Shown one piece after another: positions 52,428 through 60,764 of a stretch of DNA of 64,000 nt; the first letter of the stretch is position 1, and the number at the start of each line of letters is the position of its first letter. The stretch is from the NCBI GenBank assembly GCA_964391325.1, contig CAYMJM010000001.1:23006-87005 (forward strand), given 5' to 3'. A program made the translations under genes and the position numbers. Origin of the DNA: CAYMJM01 sp964391325. GTDB lineage: Bacteria > Patescibacteriota > Dojkabacteria > B142 > JAFGMG01. Below the pieces are notes generated by a model. The model saw only the letters and a list, made by a program, of their open reading frames with translations. It had not been told where the DNA came from and did no database searches.

Positions 52428-53192
52428 ATGAATAAAAAATTTTTATTTATTGTAGTTTTTCCAGCATTAACTATCCTAGTTAGTTGTTTTCTATGTACTA
52501 TTCTTCTACTTTTCGCTTTTTTTTCAAACAGGCAGACAGGTGAAACAATAACGGAAGATCGGGAAATAGAGGTATTTGAGGAGTTGACCTTCAAGGGCTA
52601 CGGAACTATACACTTAACACAGGGAGAAAAGCATGCCGTGGCTATTCAGACAGATCAAAACACAATAAAAAAGATCACAACAGAAGTTGTAAATAATAAA
52701 TTAGCTATAGACTATAAACGGAGTACTTTATGGCCTTTCGGGCCAATATTTTCTAATGGCAATATAAATATATATATCACAGTACCAAACTTAAGAAGTA
52801 TTGATGTAGATGGTGCAGGAAGATTGCAGTCTGGCTATTTTAATACAGAAGCACTTATGATAGATTTGAATGGAGCAAGTAAACTATCTCTGGAGGATTT
52901 TTATGCAGATAATATTACTATAACAGCCTCTGGGGCATCAGAAATAAATTTATCTGGAGCAGTGATGAACCAATCCATCACTGTAGAAGGAGCTAGCAGC
53001 TACCAAGCTTATAATCTTACATCCCGAAACTGTAGTGTATCGCTTACCGGAGCCAGTAAAGCTGAAGTTTTTGTTTCTGAAGCTTTAGACGTAAAGATTA
53101 GTGGCGCGGGTAAAGTAACTTATAAAGGAACCCCTGCAGACATAAAGCAGGACATTAATGGTGTAGGGACAGTCGAAAAATTTTCTAATTAG
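52428..53192 (+). CDS. DUF2807 (GIN-domain) surface protein
   Basis: The 254-residue protein has an N-terminal membrane helix with cysteines (VSCFLCTILL), perhaps an anchor or lipobox. It then has a right-handed beta-helix-like DUF2807 domain: VPNLRSIDVDGAGRL, LMIDLNGASKLSL, ITASGASEINLSG, ITVEGASSYQAYNLTS and VSLTGASKAEV are repeated G-A-S turns. Members are surface-exposed and of unknown function in bacteria. It probably faces outwards. Confidence 0.82.
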   Translation: MNKKFLFIVVFPALTILVSCFLCTILLLFAFFSNRQTGETITEDREIEVFEELTFKGYGTIHLTQGEKHAVAIQTDQNTIKKITTEVVNNKLAIDYKRSTLWPFGPIFSNGNINIYITVPNLRSIDVDGAGRLQSGYFNTEALMIDLNGASKLSLEDFYADNITITASGASEINLSGAVMNQSITVEGASSYQAYNLTSRNCSVSLTGASKAEVFVSEALDVKISGAGKVTYKGTPADIKQDINGVGTVEKFSN

Positions 53193-53225
53193 CGACGTAT
53201 TAAATTACTTAAAATAATAATAGCT

Positions 53226-53789
53226 ATGACTAGAGATGAGGCTTTACAACTTTTAAATGAAATGGTTAGTAATGAGAATCTGAAGAAGCATATGTATTGT
53301 GTTGAGGCCGCAATGCGTACCTATGCGGAAAAATTTGGTGAGGATGTGGAGCAATGGGGGCTTGCAGGGCTGCTGCATGATGCAGACTGGGAGAAGTACC
53401 CCAATGACCATCCCAAAATAATTGTTAAAAAATTAGAAACTGCTAACATTGATAGTAACATAGTTGCTGCTATAGCTTCACACGGCAATAACAGTGAAGA
53501 ATATGGCTGGGATAGATTTAAGAAAAGAGAGAGATTAATAGATAAAGCTCTCTTCGCTGTAGATGAATTATCAGGATTTGTAATTGCTTGTGCCTTAGTA
53601 AGGCCGGATAAATTAGATAACTTAAAGGCTTCTTCAGTTAAGAAAAAATTAAAAGATAAAAGTTTTGCAGCACAGGTAAATAGGGAAGATATTTATCTAG
53701 GGGCAGAAGAGCTAGGGGTCGAATTAGAAGAGCACATAAATTTCGTAATAGATGCGCTGCAATCAGTTAAAATAGAATTAGGATTTTAA
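53226..53789 (+). CDS. HD-domain hydrolase
   Basis: The 187-residue soluble protein has an HD metal site: HMYCVEAAM supplies a His, GLLHDADWEKYPNDHP gives the HD pair, and IASHGNN gives another His. It belongs to the group of HDIG-type phosphohydrolases of nucleotides or other phosphates. It lies 33 bases after the DUF2807 gene and 3 before the glycosyltransferase gene. Confidence 0.82.
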   Translation: MTRDEALQLLNEMVSNENLKKHMYCVEAAMRTYAEKFGEDVEQWGLAGLLHDADWEKYPNDHPKIIVKKLETANIDSNIVAAIASHGNNSEEYGWDRFKKRERLIDKALFAVDELSGFVIACALVRPDKLDNLKASSVKKKLKDKSFAAQVNREDIYLGAEELGVELEEHINFVIDALQSVKIELGF

Positions 53790-53792
53790 ACT

Positions 53793-54740
53793 ATGGTGAG
53801 CGTTTTATTAACTTCTTACAAGGAACCAAAATCAGTAGGAAGAGCTATCCAAAGCATAGCTGACTCAACTTACTCTGGTTATAAAAAAAAGCTAGAAATT
53901 ATTCAAATAAGCCCAGATACGGAAACACTAGAAGCAGGGAAACATACTGCTGATAAGTACCCCTATATAGAGTACATACAAATAAAAGATCCTAAACAAG
54001 GCAAGCCGGCTGCACTCAACTTGGGTCTACAAAAAGCAAGCGGCGATATTATTATTTTTACAGATGGTGATGTATATTTCGGTAAAAATGCTGTTAGATA
54101 CCTAATAGATAAATTTAAAGAAGATGAGAATATAGGAGGTGTGTCAGGTAGGCCAATCTCAAGTGATGCACGAAATAGCATAATGGGATATTACGGGCAC
54201 TTGTTTGCTGATGCAAACCATTATAGAAGAAGAATTGATCTGGAAGAGGCGCCACGAGAAAAAAGTAAAATTTTTGTCAAAAAACACAGGTTCTTCCCAC
54301 TTAGTGGGTATATTATGGCGGTAAAGAAAAATCTCATTGATTTCAATCTTCCACCAGATGTTTTGGTAGATGACGCCTATGTTTCGTATCAGATATTTAA
54401 CAAGGGATATAAACTTGCGTATGAACCACAAGCATATTGCTATATAAAATACCCAAACACACTAAACGATTATTTTAAGCAAAAAAAACGATCTACCGGC
54501 GGCTATATTCAACTCTGGGAATATGGTATTGTGAGTGAAGATACCAAATCCAGAAGTCCCTGGCATGAGTTGGAGCTATTCTGGTTTCCTTTTAAATATG
54601 CATCCAGCATCAAAGAATTTTTATGGTCCGTGCTATTAATCCCTATCAGGGCATTATTATGGGGACAGATAATTTGGGATCAGAAGATTCGAAAAAAGAA
54701 TTTTGACGAAGTCTGGGTCAGAGTTGAAAGCACCAAATAA
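53793..54740 (+). CDS. Family 2 glycosyltransferase
   Basis: A GT-A fold of 315 residues: VSVLLTSYKEPKSVGRAIQSI at the N-terminus, then IIFTDGDVYFGKNAV with the DxD motif, and later LVDDAYVSYQIFNKGY with the acid and QKKRSTGGYIQLW like the Q/RxxRW motif of processive enzymes. The C-terminus has amphipathic or membrane-contacting helices. It probably adds sugars to a surface polymer or lipid. Confidence 0.87.
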   Translation: MVSVLLTSYKEPKSVGRAIQSIADSTYSGYKKKLEIIQISPDTETLEAGKHTADKYPYIEYIQIKDPKQGKPAALNLGLQKASGDIIIFTDGDVYFGKNAVRYLIDKFKEDENIGGVSGRPISSDARNSIMGYYGHLFADANHYRRRIDLEEAPREKSKIFVKKHRFFPLSGYIMAVKKNLIDFNLPPDVLVDDAYVSYQIFNKGYKLAYEPQAYCYIKYPNTLNDYFKQKKRSTGGYIQLWEYGIVSEDTKSRSPWHELELFWFPFKYASSIKEFLWSVLLIPIRALLWGQIIWDQKIRKKNFDEVWVRVESTK

Positions 54741-54800
54741 TATTTTACCTTCTACCCTCTTTTGCTTATAATTAATGCGAATTAAACAGTTAATACTAAT

Positions 54801-57062
54801 ATGAGTGAGACAAAATCGACTCTAGCACAAATAAGGCAGGAAAGACTTTTAAAGATTAAAGGGTTAAGGGAAATTGGAATCAATCCCTACCCTTCTAATG
54901 CACAAAAGGACGTAAGTAACATAGAGGTAGTAAGTAATTATAATCAGTATGAAGGAGGTCATGTATGCCTTACGGGCCGAATTATGTCATGGAGAGAACA
55001 TGGACATATTATTTTCGGACACATCCAGGACCAAACAGGAAAAATTCAACTTTATATAAAATCTGAAACCCTGTCACCAACTTCCAAGGATAAGCAGACA
55101 CTTGGTTTCCAGGACTTAAAGCTGTTAGATATAGGGGATTTTGTTCAAGCGTGTGGAACAGTTACTAAAACAAAACGGGGAGAGATCTCTCTGCTCGTAG
55201 AGGAGCTTAAATTGTTAACTAAGGCAGTAAGACCTCTGCCGGAGAAATGGCAAGGACTAAAACAAAAAGAGGAAAGGTTTAGAAGACGTTATCTAGATAT
55301 GACAATGAATCCTGATACAAGAAAAATATTCGAGAGACGGGCCAGATTCTGGGAAGCTATTAGAAGCTTTTTGTACAAAAAAGGTTTCATCGAAATTTAT
55401 ATACCAGTGTTAGAACATGTAACAGGAGGTGCAGATGCCACACCCTTTGTAACACACATGAATGCCCTAAACACTGACTACTACTTAAGAATCTCGCAAG
55501 AACTCCCATTAAAAAGATTGATAGGCGGAGGTTTTGAAAAAGTATTTGAGATCGGACCTAGATTCAGAAATGAGGGAATAAGCGATGAACACCTACCAGA
55601 GCATATTGCTATGGAATATTATTGGGCATACGCTGACTACAAAAAAGCCATGAAACTTAACACTGAAATGTACAGGCATATAGCGGAGCAGGTATACGGG
55701 ACACAGAAGTTTATTATTAACGGAATGAAGATCAATCTAGCAGATGAATGGCGAGAGATTGACTTTATCAAAATAATGCGTGAGGCTTTTGGGATTGATA
55801 TCTTTAACTCGACAGTGAGGGAGCTAAAAAAAATTGCGGGACAAAAAAAGATAGAGCTTGGGAATGATAATAATAGGAATAGGCTGCTGGATACCCTGTG
55901 GAAAGAATTACGGAAGACTATAACTGGACCTGCTTACTTAATCAACGAGCCTAAGTTTTTATCTCCTCTTGCAAAATCTAAACCTTCTGATGAAAGAATT
56001 ACAGAAAGATACCATATTTTAATAGCAGGTAGTGAGCTTGGCAATGGCTATAGTGAACTAAACGATCCCATCGATCAATATCAAAGATTCTTGGAGCAAC
56101 AAAAGCTGAGAGAAGAAGGCGATGAAGAGGCTCAAATGATGGATATAGATTTTATAGAGATGCTAGAGTATGGCATGCCACCTACTACAGGTTTTGGCCT
56201 TTCTGAACGTGTTTTCTGGTACTTTGAAGGCTTATCTGCGCGAGAAGCAACACCTTTCCCTCATATGAAAGCTGACATGGAGGAAACTACAAAGGAAATA
56301 TATCCAGAATTTGTCAAACTTCAAACAAAAGAGCAGTTTGAGCTGATCGAGTCTACTCTAGCAGGACTTGGAGAGAGTAGTATTGTTACTATGAATCAAG
56401 AAGTAAAGAAAGACTTTCAAGGCTTGAAGTTTGGATACCTGGTTGTAGACCGTCTCAAAATTGGCCAAAGTAACGCCATGATTCAAAACTTCAAAAAAGA
56501 AATTGAACAATTAGTTCAAAAACGATACCGAGACAAGGCAGCTATCAAAAAATCTTTGAACCTTGAAGGTTTTAGAGTTATCTATGATGAGCTTGGAGTA
56601 GACCCAAGAAGCAGATTAAACAGTGCGGAGGCTTTAATTAGACGAGTCGTAGACGATAAGGGGTTTTATGATGTTAATAACCTAGTAGATGTGTATAACA
56701 CTATTTCAGCATACTTGGAGCTACCCATGGCTGCATACGATATCCAAAAAATAAAAGGGATGGTTGAGCTTAGATATGCCCGTACTGGAGATGAAATAAT
56801 AAAAATTGGAGAGACCAAGCCTGCTCAAATTAAGGTTGGTGAGCTAGTTTACGCTGATGAGGCTGGCCCGATTTGCTTAGATTTAAACTATAGAGATGCT
56901 GATAGAACCAAAATAACCGAATCTACAACAAAAGCGCTCATCCTTGTTGATGGACATCAAGAAATTACGAGTAAAGAGATCCAAAAGAGTCTAAGAAATC
57001 TTAGAGATTATATAGAGAAGTTCAATATTGGGAAGGTAATCGGTTATGGATTATCTGAATAA
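54801..57062 (+). CDS. lysS: Lysyl-tRNA synthetase fused to a B3/4-type domain
   Basis: 753 residues, against about 500 for usual LysRS. Residues about 1-500 are class II LysRS: an OB-fold anticodon domain (VCLTGRIMSWREHGHIIFGHI), motif 2 FEIGPRFRNEG, and motif 3 GFGLSERVFWYFEGL. Residues about 530-753 are a B3/4 domain (RVIYDELGVDPRSRLNSAEALIRR...LPMAAYDIQKIKGMVELRYA...VYADEAG...NYRDADRTKITEST), the fold that edits tRNA in PheT. It may edit, or have another function; this is inference. The stop overlaps the FTHF gene by 17 bases. Confidence 0.9.
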   Translation: MSETKSTLAQIRQERLLKIKGLREIGINPYPSNAQKDVSNIEVVSNYNQYEGGHVCLTGRIMSWREHGHIIFGHIQDQTGKIQLYIKSETLSPTSKDKQTLGFQDLKLLDIGDFVQACGTVTKTKRGEISLLVEELKLLTKAVRPLPEKWQGLKQKEERFRRRYLDMTMNPDTRKIFERRARFWEAIRSFLYKKGFIEIYIPVLEHVTGGADATPFVTHMNALNTDYYLRISQELPLKRLIGGGFEKVFEIGPRFRNEGISDEHLPEHIAMEYYWAYADYKKAMKLNTEMYRHIAEQVYGTQKFIINGMKINLADEWREIDFIKIMREAFGIDIFNSTVRELKKIAGQKKIELGNDNNRNRLLDTLWKELRKTITGPAYLINEPKFLSPLAKSKPSDERITERYHILIAGSELGNGYSELNDPIDQYQRFLEQQKLREEGDEEAQMMDIDFIEMLEYGMPPTTGFGLSERVFWYFEGLSAREATPFPHMKADMEETTKEIYPEFVKLQTKEQFELIESTLAGLGESSIVTMNQEVKKDFQGLKFGYLVVDRLKIGQSNAMIQNFKKEIEQLVQKRYRDKAAIKKSLNLEGFRVIYDELGVDPRSRLNSAEALIRRVVDDKGFYDVNNLVDVYNTISAYLELPMAAYDIQKIKGMVELRYARTGDEIIKIGETKPAQIKVGELVYADEAGPICLDLNYRDADRTKITESTTKALILVDGHQEITSKEIQKSLRNLRDYIEKFNIGKVIGYGLSE

Positions 57063-57624
57063 AGCAGATCTACGACATCGCCTAATGGCAGACAGAAACA
57101 GTCTGACTCCTGAAGATACAGCTAAAAAAAGTAAAAAAATTTCACAAAGCCTAATAAATACTTTTGACTTTAAAGCTTTTAAAATAGTACATTGCTATCT
57201 TTCCTTGGCTAAAGAAGTGAATACACAATTTATCCTGGAAGCCATACGAAACGTAAATTCTTCGATAAAAATATGTGTTCCTATAATTTCTGGACAAGGT
57301 TTAATTCATTCATTTATTACTCCCCGAACTTCCTTTATTAAAAATTTATATGGTATTCCGGAGCCTAGGCAAATTAAGCCTGTTGACACCAAATTGATAA
57401 ATCTCGTTATTATTCCTGTATTAGGCTTTGATAGTTCCGGAAATAGGCTAGGATATGGGAAAGGTTATTATGATAAGTTTTTATCTAAACTAACTTCAAA
57501 CACAACAAAAGTAGGACTGTCTTTTCAAATTAATCATATCAAAGAAGAAATTCCTGCTGAACAATATGATGTACCTTTAGATTATGTACTGACTGAAGAA
57601 CGGACTTATAAATCTATTCTTTAA
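57046..57624 (+). CDS. 5-formyltetrahydrofolate cyclo-ligase
   Basis: Converts 5-formyl-THF to 5,10-methenyl-THF with ATP. The 192 residues show the family ATP and substrate loop LGYGKGYYDKFLSKL and the N-terminal NKADLRHRLMADRNSL. The start overlaps lysS, so it is translated with it. It stands alone among folate genes in this window. Confidence 0.9.
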   Translation: MDYLNKADLRHRLMADRNSLTPEDTAKKSKKISQSLINTFDFKAFKIVHCYLSLAKEVNTQFILEAIRNVNSSIKICVPIISGQGLIHSFITPRTSFIKNLYGIPEPRQIKPVDTKLINLVIIPVLGFDSSGNRLGYGKGYYDKFLSKLTSNTTKVGLSFQINHIKEEIPAEQYDVPLDYVLTEERTYKSIL

Positions 57625-57698
57625 CCTTCAATATTTTAATCCATAGATTATATTTAGATAGTAGGTATTAAATGTTATAATTATCAGTCTCATAGGAT

Positions 57699-57784
57699 GC
57701 CGTGGTGGTGGAATTGGTAGACACGCTGGTCTTAGGAACCAGTGCCCTAAAGGCGTGGGGGTTCAACTCCCCCCTACGGCACCA
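57699..57784 (+). tRNA. tRNA-Leu (TAG)
   Basis: An 86-nt cloverleaf with a long variable arm (class II): acceptor GCCGTGG/CTACGGC, anticodon loop CTTAGGA with TAG, T-loop GGTTCAACTCC, discriminator A and encoded CCA. TATAAT at 57676-57681 is the likely -10. The adjoining minus-strand gene stops directly after CCA. Confidence 0.97.
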
Positions 57785-58081
57785 TTAATGCTTTCTTCTT
57801 GTTCTCTCTAAAATCAACCTAAGACCATCATTGCCACCGTATTTTAATGATTCACTTATCCTTGCTATGGTAGCTGAGCTTGCACCCGTTTGTCTTTCAA
57901 TACTGACGTAAGACTCTCCCTCAAAAAGCATCCTCGCGATTTTATATCTTAGCACTAAATTCTCCAATTCTTTGGCTGAGAATAAATCCTTTAAGTAATT
58001 TTTCGCCTCTTGAGAATTTCTGACTTTAAGGAGAGTTTTTGCGAGTGTGTCTAGATTTTTATCAAATTCTTTATCATCCAT
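57785..58081 (-). CDS. TrpR/YerC-like DNA-binding regulator
   Basis: A 98-residue all-helical protein of the TrpR/YerC/YecD family. The helix-turn-helix is seen as GESYVSIERQTGASSATIARISESLKYG, and the family helix FSAKELENLVLRYKIARMLFEG precedes it. YerC-type proteins often lack the tryptophan site, and the ligand here is unknown. The stop adjoins the 3' end of tRNA-Leu. An inverted repeat lies 14 bases upstream of the start. Confidence 0.85.
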   Translation of the reverse strand: MDDKEFDKNLDTLAKTLLKVRNSQEAKNYLKDLFSAKELENLVLRYKIARMLFEGESYVSIERQTGASSATIARISESLKYGGNDGLRLILERTRRKH

Positions 58082-58095
58082 TCTTATAGATTAAG

Positions 58096-58133
58096 AAGTA
58101 AAATAATTTTATCAATCTAAAAATTATTTACTT
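58096..58133. promoter_or_regulatory. AT-rich inverted repeat upstream of the TrpR/YerC-like gene
   Basis: AAGTAAAATAATTTT (58096-58110) and AAAAATTATTTACTT (58119-58133) pair almost fully, with one bulge, around an 8-base loop. It begins 14 bases upstream of the start codon, so it may be an autoregulatory operator. A tandem CTTTATAAG repeat lies near 58183-58205. Confidence 0.45.
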
Positions 58134-58263
58134 TATTAAAGCGTAAAACACTACCAGACGTCAAATAAAATAGAAATACTCGGCTTTATAAGCCTTTATA
58201 AGTCGCACAATATCTTGAAAAAATTATCTTTTTCTGGTTAAATTACGGAAATTACTTAAATAC

Positions 58264-59100
58264 ATGTCTATAGACCGCTTACAATATACTCCTGAAGAAT
58301 TTTTCCAGCACGTTGGTTTGCAGATAGTTGAGGAAAAAATAGATTATAACGATTATGCCCCTCTTGATAAACTTTTGCAAATGGGCATCGAGAACCTCCC
58401 AAAGAAAGCCTGGGAGAGCAGAACCTGTCAACCTAGCGTTACTACATTGTGGAGAGATGGATATGAAACTGAACCTATCGCAGCTATGCATATGTATAGA
58501 GTGGCATCTTTAGTTGAAATCTTTGCAACAATTGCTCATCAAGTACAGCCATACTTAATTACATCTCAGGAACATATTGCTGTGATTACTGATGCCGCGT
58601 TGTTGCATGATATTGGCAAAACGCAACCACAAATTGCCGCACAGTTGTCAAAAATTTTCCCTACCGGGGAAGACATCGCGCAGTTAAAATTCGCAAGATT
58701 TATCCATCCTATAGTTAGTGCTGAAATGATCAAGCAGGCAGGCTTAAATAGCTTAATACAGGAAATAGCCTTGAAACATCACGAGAAACCAGATGGGTCA
58801 GGATTTCCAGCTAGCTTAATAAACGAGGATATCCCTCTAGAGGTCACTCTGATAAAAATATGTGATGCAATTGATTCAGGTAGTGCAGATAAGCCATGGA
58901 AACATCCCAAATATCGATCTCCCTTGGAAGCTCTAGAAAACATTCTACAGGGATGTGATGGAACAATTAACCCTGTTTTCTACCCCTCTCTTCTTATATT
59001 TTTTAAGTGGGCATCCCGACCAAAAGCACAGGATCTACTAAATGCATTAATGTCTAGGACCCATTACAATGGTTTCACTTACAGATCTAACGTAGATTAA
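58264..59100 (+). CDS. HD-domain (HD-GYP-like) phosphohydrolase
   Basis: The 278-residue soluble protein has the metal-binding set MHMYRVASLVE, ALLHDIGKTQPQ, HPIVSAEMI and KHHEKPDGSGFPASL, and a later CDAIDS. The HHEKPDGSG block resembles the HD-GYP family, which degrades cyclic di-GMP, though the GYP is absent. It may act on a nucleotide second messenger. No GGDEF protein is in the window. Confidence 0.78.
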   Translation: MSIDRLQYTPEEFFQHVGLQIVEEKIDYNDYAPLDKLLQMGIENLPKKAWESRTCQPSVTTLWRDGYETEPIAAMHMYRVASLVEIFATIAHQVQPYLITSQEHIAVITDAALLHDIGKTQPQIAAQLSKIFPTGEDIAQLKFARFIHPIVSAEMIKQAGLNSLIQEIALKHHEKPDGSGFPASLINEDIPLEVTLIKICDAIDSGSADKPWKHPKYRSPLEALENILQGCDGTINPVFYPSLLIFFKWASRPKAQDLLNALMSRTHYNGFTYRSNVD

Positions 59101-59139
59101 TCTATGCTAGAATACTTATCTTATTAAATTTGTAGGACC

Positions 59140-60339
59140 ATGTACAAACCCGATACAACTATCTTAAAAAAATACGCTGACGTTTTAGTAAAGTTTGCTC
59201 TTAATTCAGGCAAAGGCATTAATCCAGAAGAAGTTGCCTTGGTGTATGTTCCAGACGTTGCTAAACCTCTACTGGTAGAATTAAATAAAGCAATACTGGA
59301 AGCAGGAGCTCATCCGATACTAAGAATACTGCCAACGAATATAAGTAGAGCTACTTACGAACTTTCAAATGAGAGTCAGCTCACCTTTTTCCCACGGAGA
59401 TATCATAAAGCTCTTACAGATCTCATAGACCATCAAATTGGTATTATTGCTGATACTAATCTACAGGAGCTAGAAAATATAGATCCTAAAAAGATTATGT
59501 TGGCACTCGATGCCAGAAAGACTACCAGAGAATGGCTCGAGGATAAAGAGTACGCAGGTAAATTTACTTGGACGTTAGCACTCTACCCAACATTAGCCAT
59601 GGCAGAAGAAGCAGGTCTGACTCTTGAAGAATACTGGAAACAGGTAATAAAAGCTTGCTTTTTGGATCAACAAGATCCTATCCGAGAGTGGGACAAAATT
59701 TTTATTGAACAAAAAAGAGTTAAGGCAAAATTGGACAAAATGAATATCCAACATCTACATATAAAAGGAAGGCAAATTGATCTAAAAGTTAAAATTGGGG
59801 AAAAAAGGAAATGGTTGGGAGGAGGCGGTAGAAACATTCCAAGTTTTGAAATATTTATTAGCCCAGACTGGCGTGGAACCGAAGGATATATTTATTTTAA
59901 CCAACCTCTATACATGTACGGGAATAAAGTCCATGATGTCTTCCTTGAGTTCCAAAAGGGGAAAGTTATAAAAGCTCATGCAAAAAGAGGAAATAAAATA
60001 CTCCAAGACATGATATCAAGGAGAAACGCAGATAAGTTAGGTGAATTTTCTCTAACTGACAAACGTGCTTCTAGAATTACAAAATTTATGGCGAACACAT
60101 TATATGATGAAAATATCGGAGGAAGGTATGGGAATATGCATATTGCACTGGGTCTAGCTTACAAGGAATCTTTTACAGGAGACGTTACCAAATTAAAGAA
60201 AAAAGACTGGAAGTTGTTAGGATTTAATCAATCTCCTGAGCATAAGGATCTAGTCACTACTGCCGATAAAACTGTGATTGCTACGCTGCCTGATAATAGC
60301 AGGAAAATAATTTATAAGTCAGGAGAATTTGTCATTTAG
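59140..60339 (+). CDS. M29-family aminopeptidase
   Basis: The 399-residue aminopeptidase is of the thermophilic AmpS/AmpT (M29) type. It starts with the non-catalytic domain (EEVALVYVPDVAKPLLVELNKAIL) and ends with the metal-binding domain: RKWLGGGGRNIPSFEIFISP, NMHIALGLAYKESF and PEHKDLVTTADKTV. These carry Glu, His and Asp ligands for two metals. It cleaves N-terminal residues in the cytosol. The last bases overlap the convergent gene at 60336 by 4. Confidence 0.9.
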   Translation: MYKPDTTILKKYADVLVKFALNSGKGINPEEVALVYVPDVAKPLLVELNKAILEAGAHPILRILPTNISRATYELSNESQLTFFPRRYHKALTDLIDHQIGIIADTNLQELENIDPKKIMLALDARKTTREWLEDKEYAGKFTWTLALYPTLAMAEEAGLTLEEYWKQVIKACFLDQQDPIREWDKIFIEQKRVKAKLDKMNIQHLHIKGRQIDLKVKIGEKRKWLGGGGRNIPSFEIFISPDWRGTEGYIYFNQPLYMYGNKVHDVFLEFQKGKVIKAHAKRGNKILQDMISRRNADKLGEFSLTDKRASRITKFMANTLYDENIGGRYGNMHIALGLAYKESFTGDVTKLKKKDWKLLGFNQSPEHKDLVTTADKTVIATLPDNSRKIIYKSGEFVI

Positions 60340-60764
60340 AAAATGATTGGCTCAGAATCAGGAGCATTCATTAGTGGATTGTTCTGTAGAATCTCATTTA
60401 GATCTTTAGTCAGATCATACTCGCGCCTTTCAGCTCCTATTTCGCCGTAGACAATAGTAATTCGCTCTAAGTCGGTATTTCTTTTATACCAAGGAATCAT
60501 TTGAAGTTCTACTTCATCAATAACCTTATAACCAGGAAAGGTTACCAGATACGCATCGGTTTCTTCGCTATAATCAACAGATAAATCCTCTGACGCTGGG
60601 GCTTCTCCATACTGCTCAGCTATCTTTATGTTTTGTTCGACTTTTTTTGTCTCCTCTCGATCACTAATGAAAATAACCCAAAGAGCTGTTGCAACAACTA
60701 ATAGAACACCTGCTACCAGCAAATATTTTTTTAATTTTTGTGGATCATCAAAGTCTAAGTTCAT
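60336..60764 (-). CDS. Small membrane-anchored protein, unknown function
   Basis: The family is not recognised. Of 142 residues, about 12-34 form one membrane helix (KKYLLVAGVLLVVATALWVIFI), and the rest is likely outside. It shares an ATGA overlap with the large M23 protein gene and is translationally coupled to it. Confidence 0.65.
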   Translation of the reverse strand: MNLDFDDPQKLKKYLLVAGVLLVVATALWVIFISDREETKKVEQNIKIAEQYGEAPASEDLSVDYSEETDAYLVTFPGYKVIDEVELQMIPWYKRNTDLERITIVYGEIGAERREYDLTKDLNEILQNNPLMNAPDSEPIIF

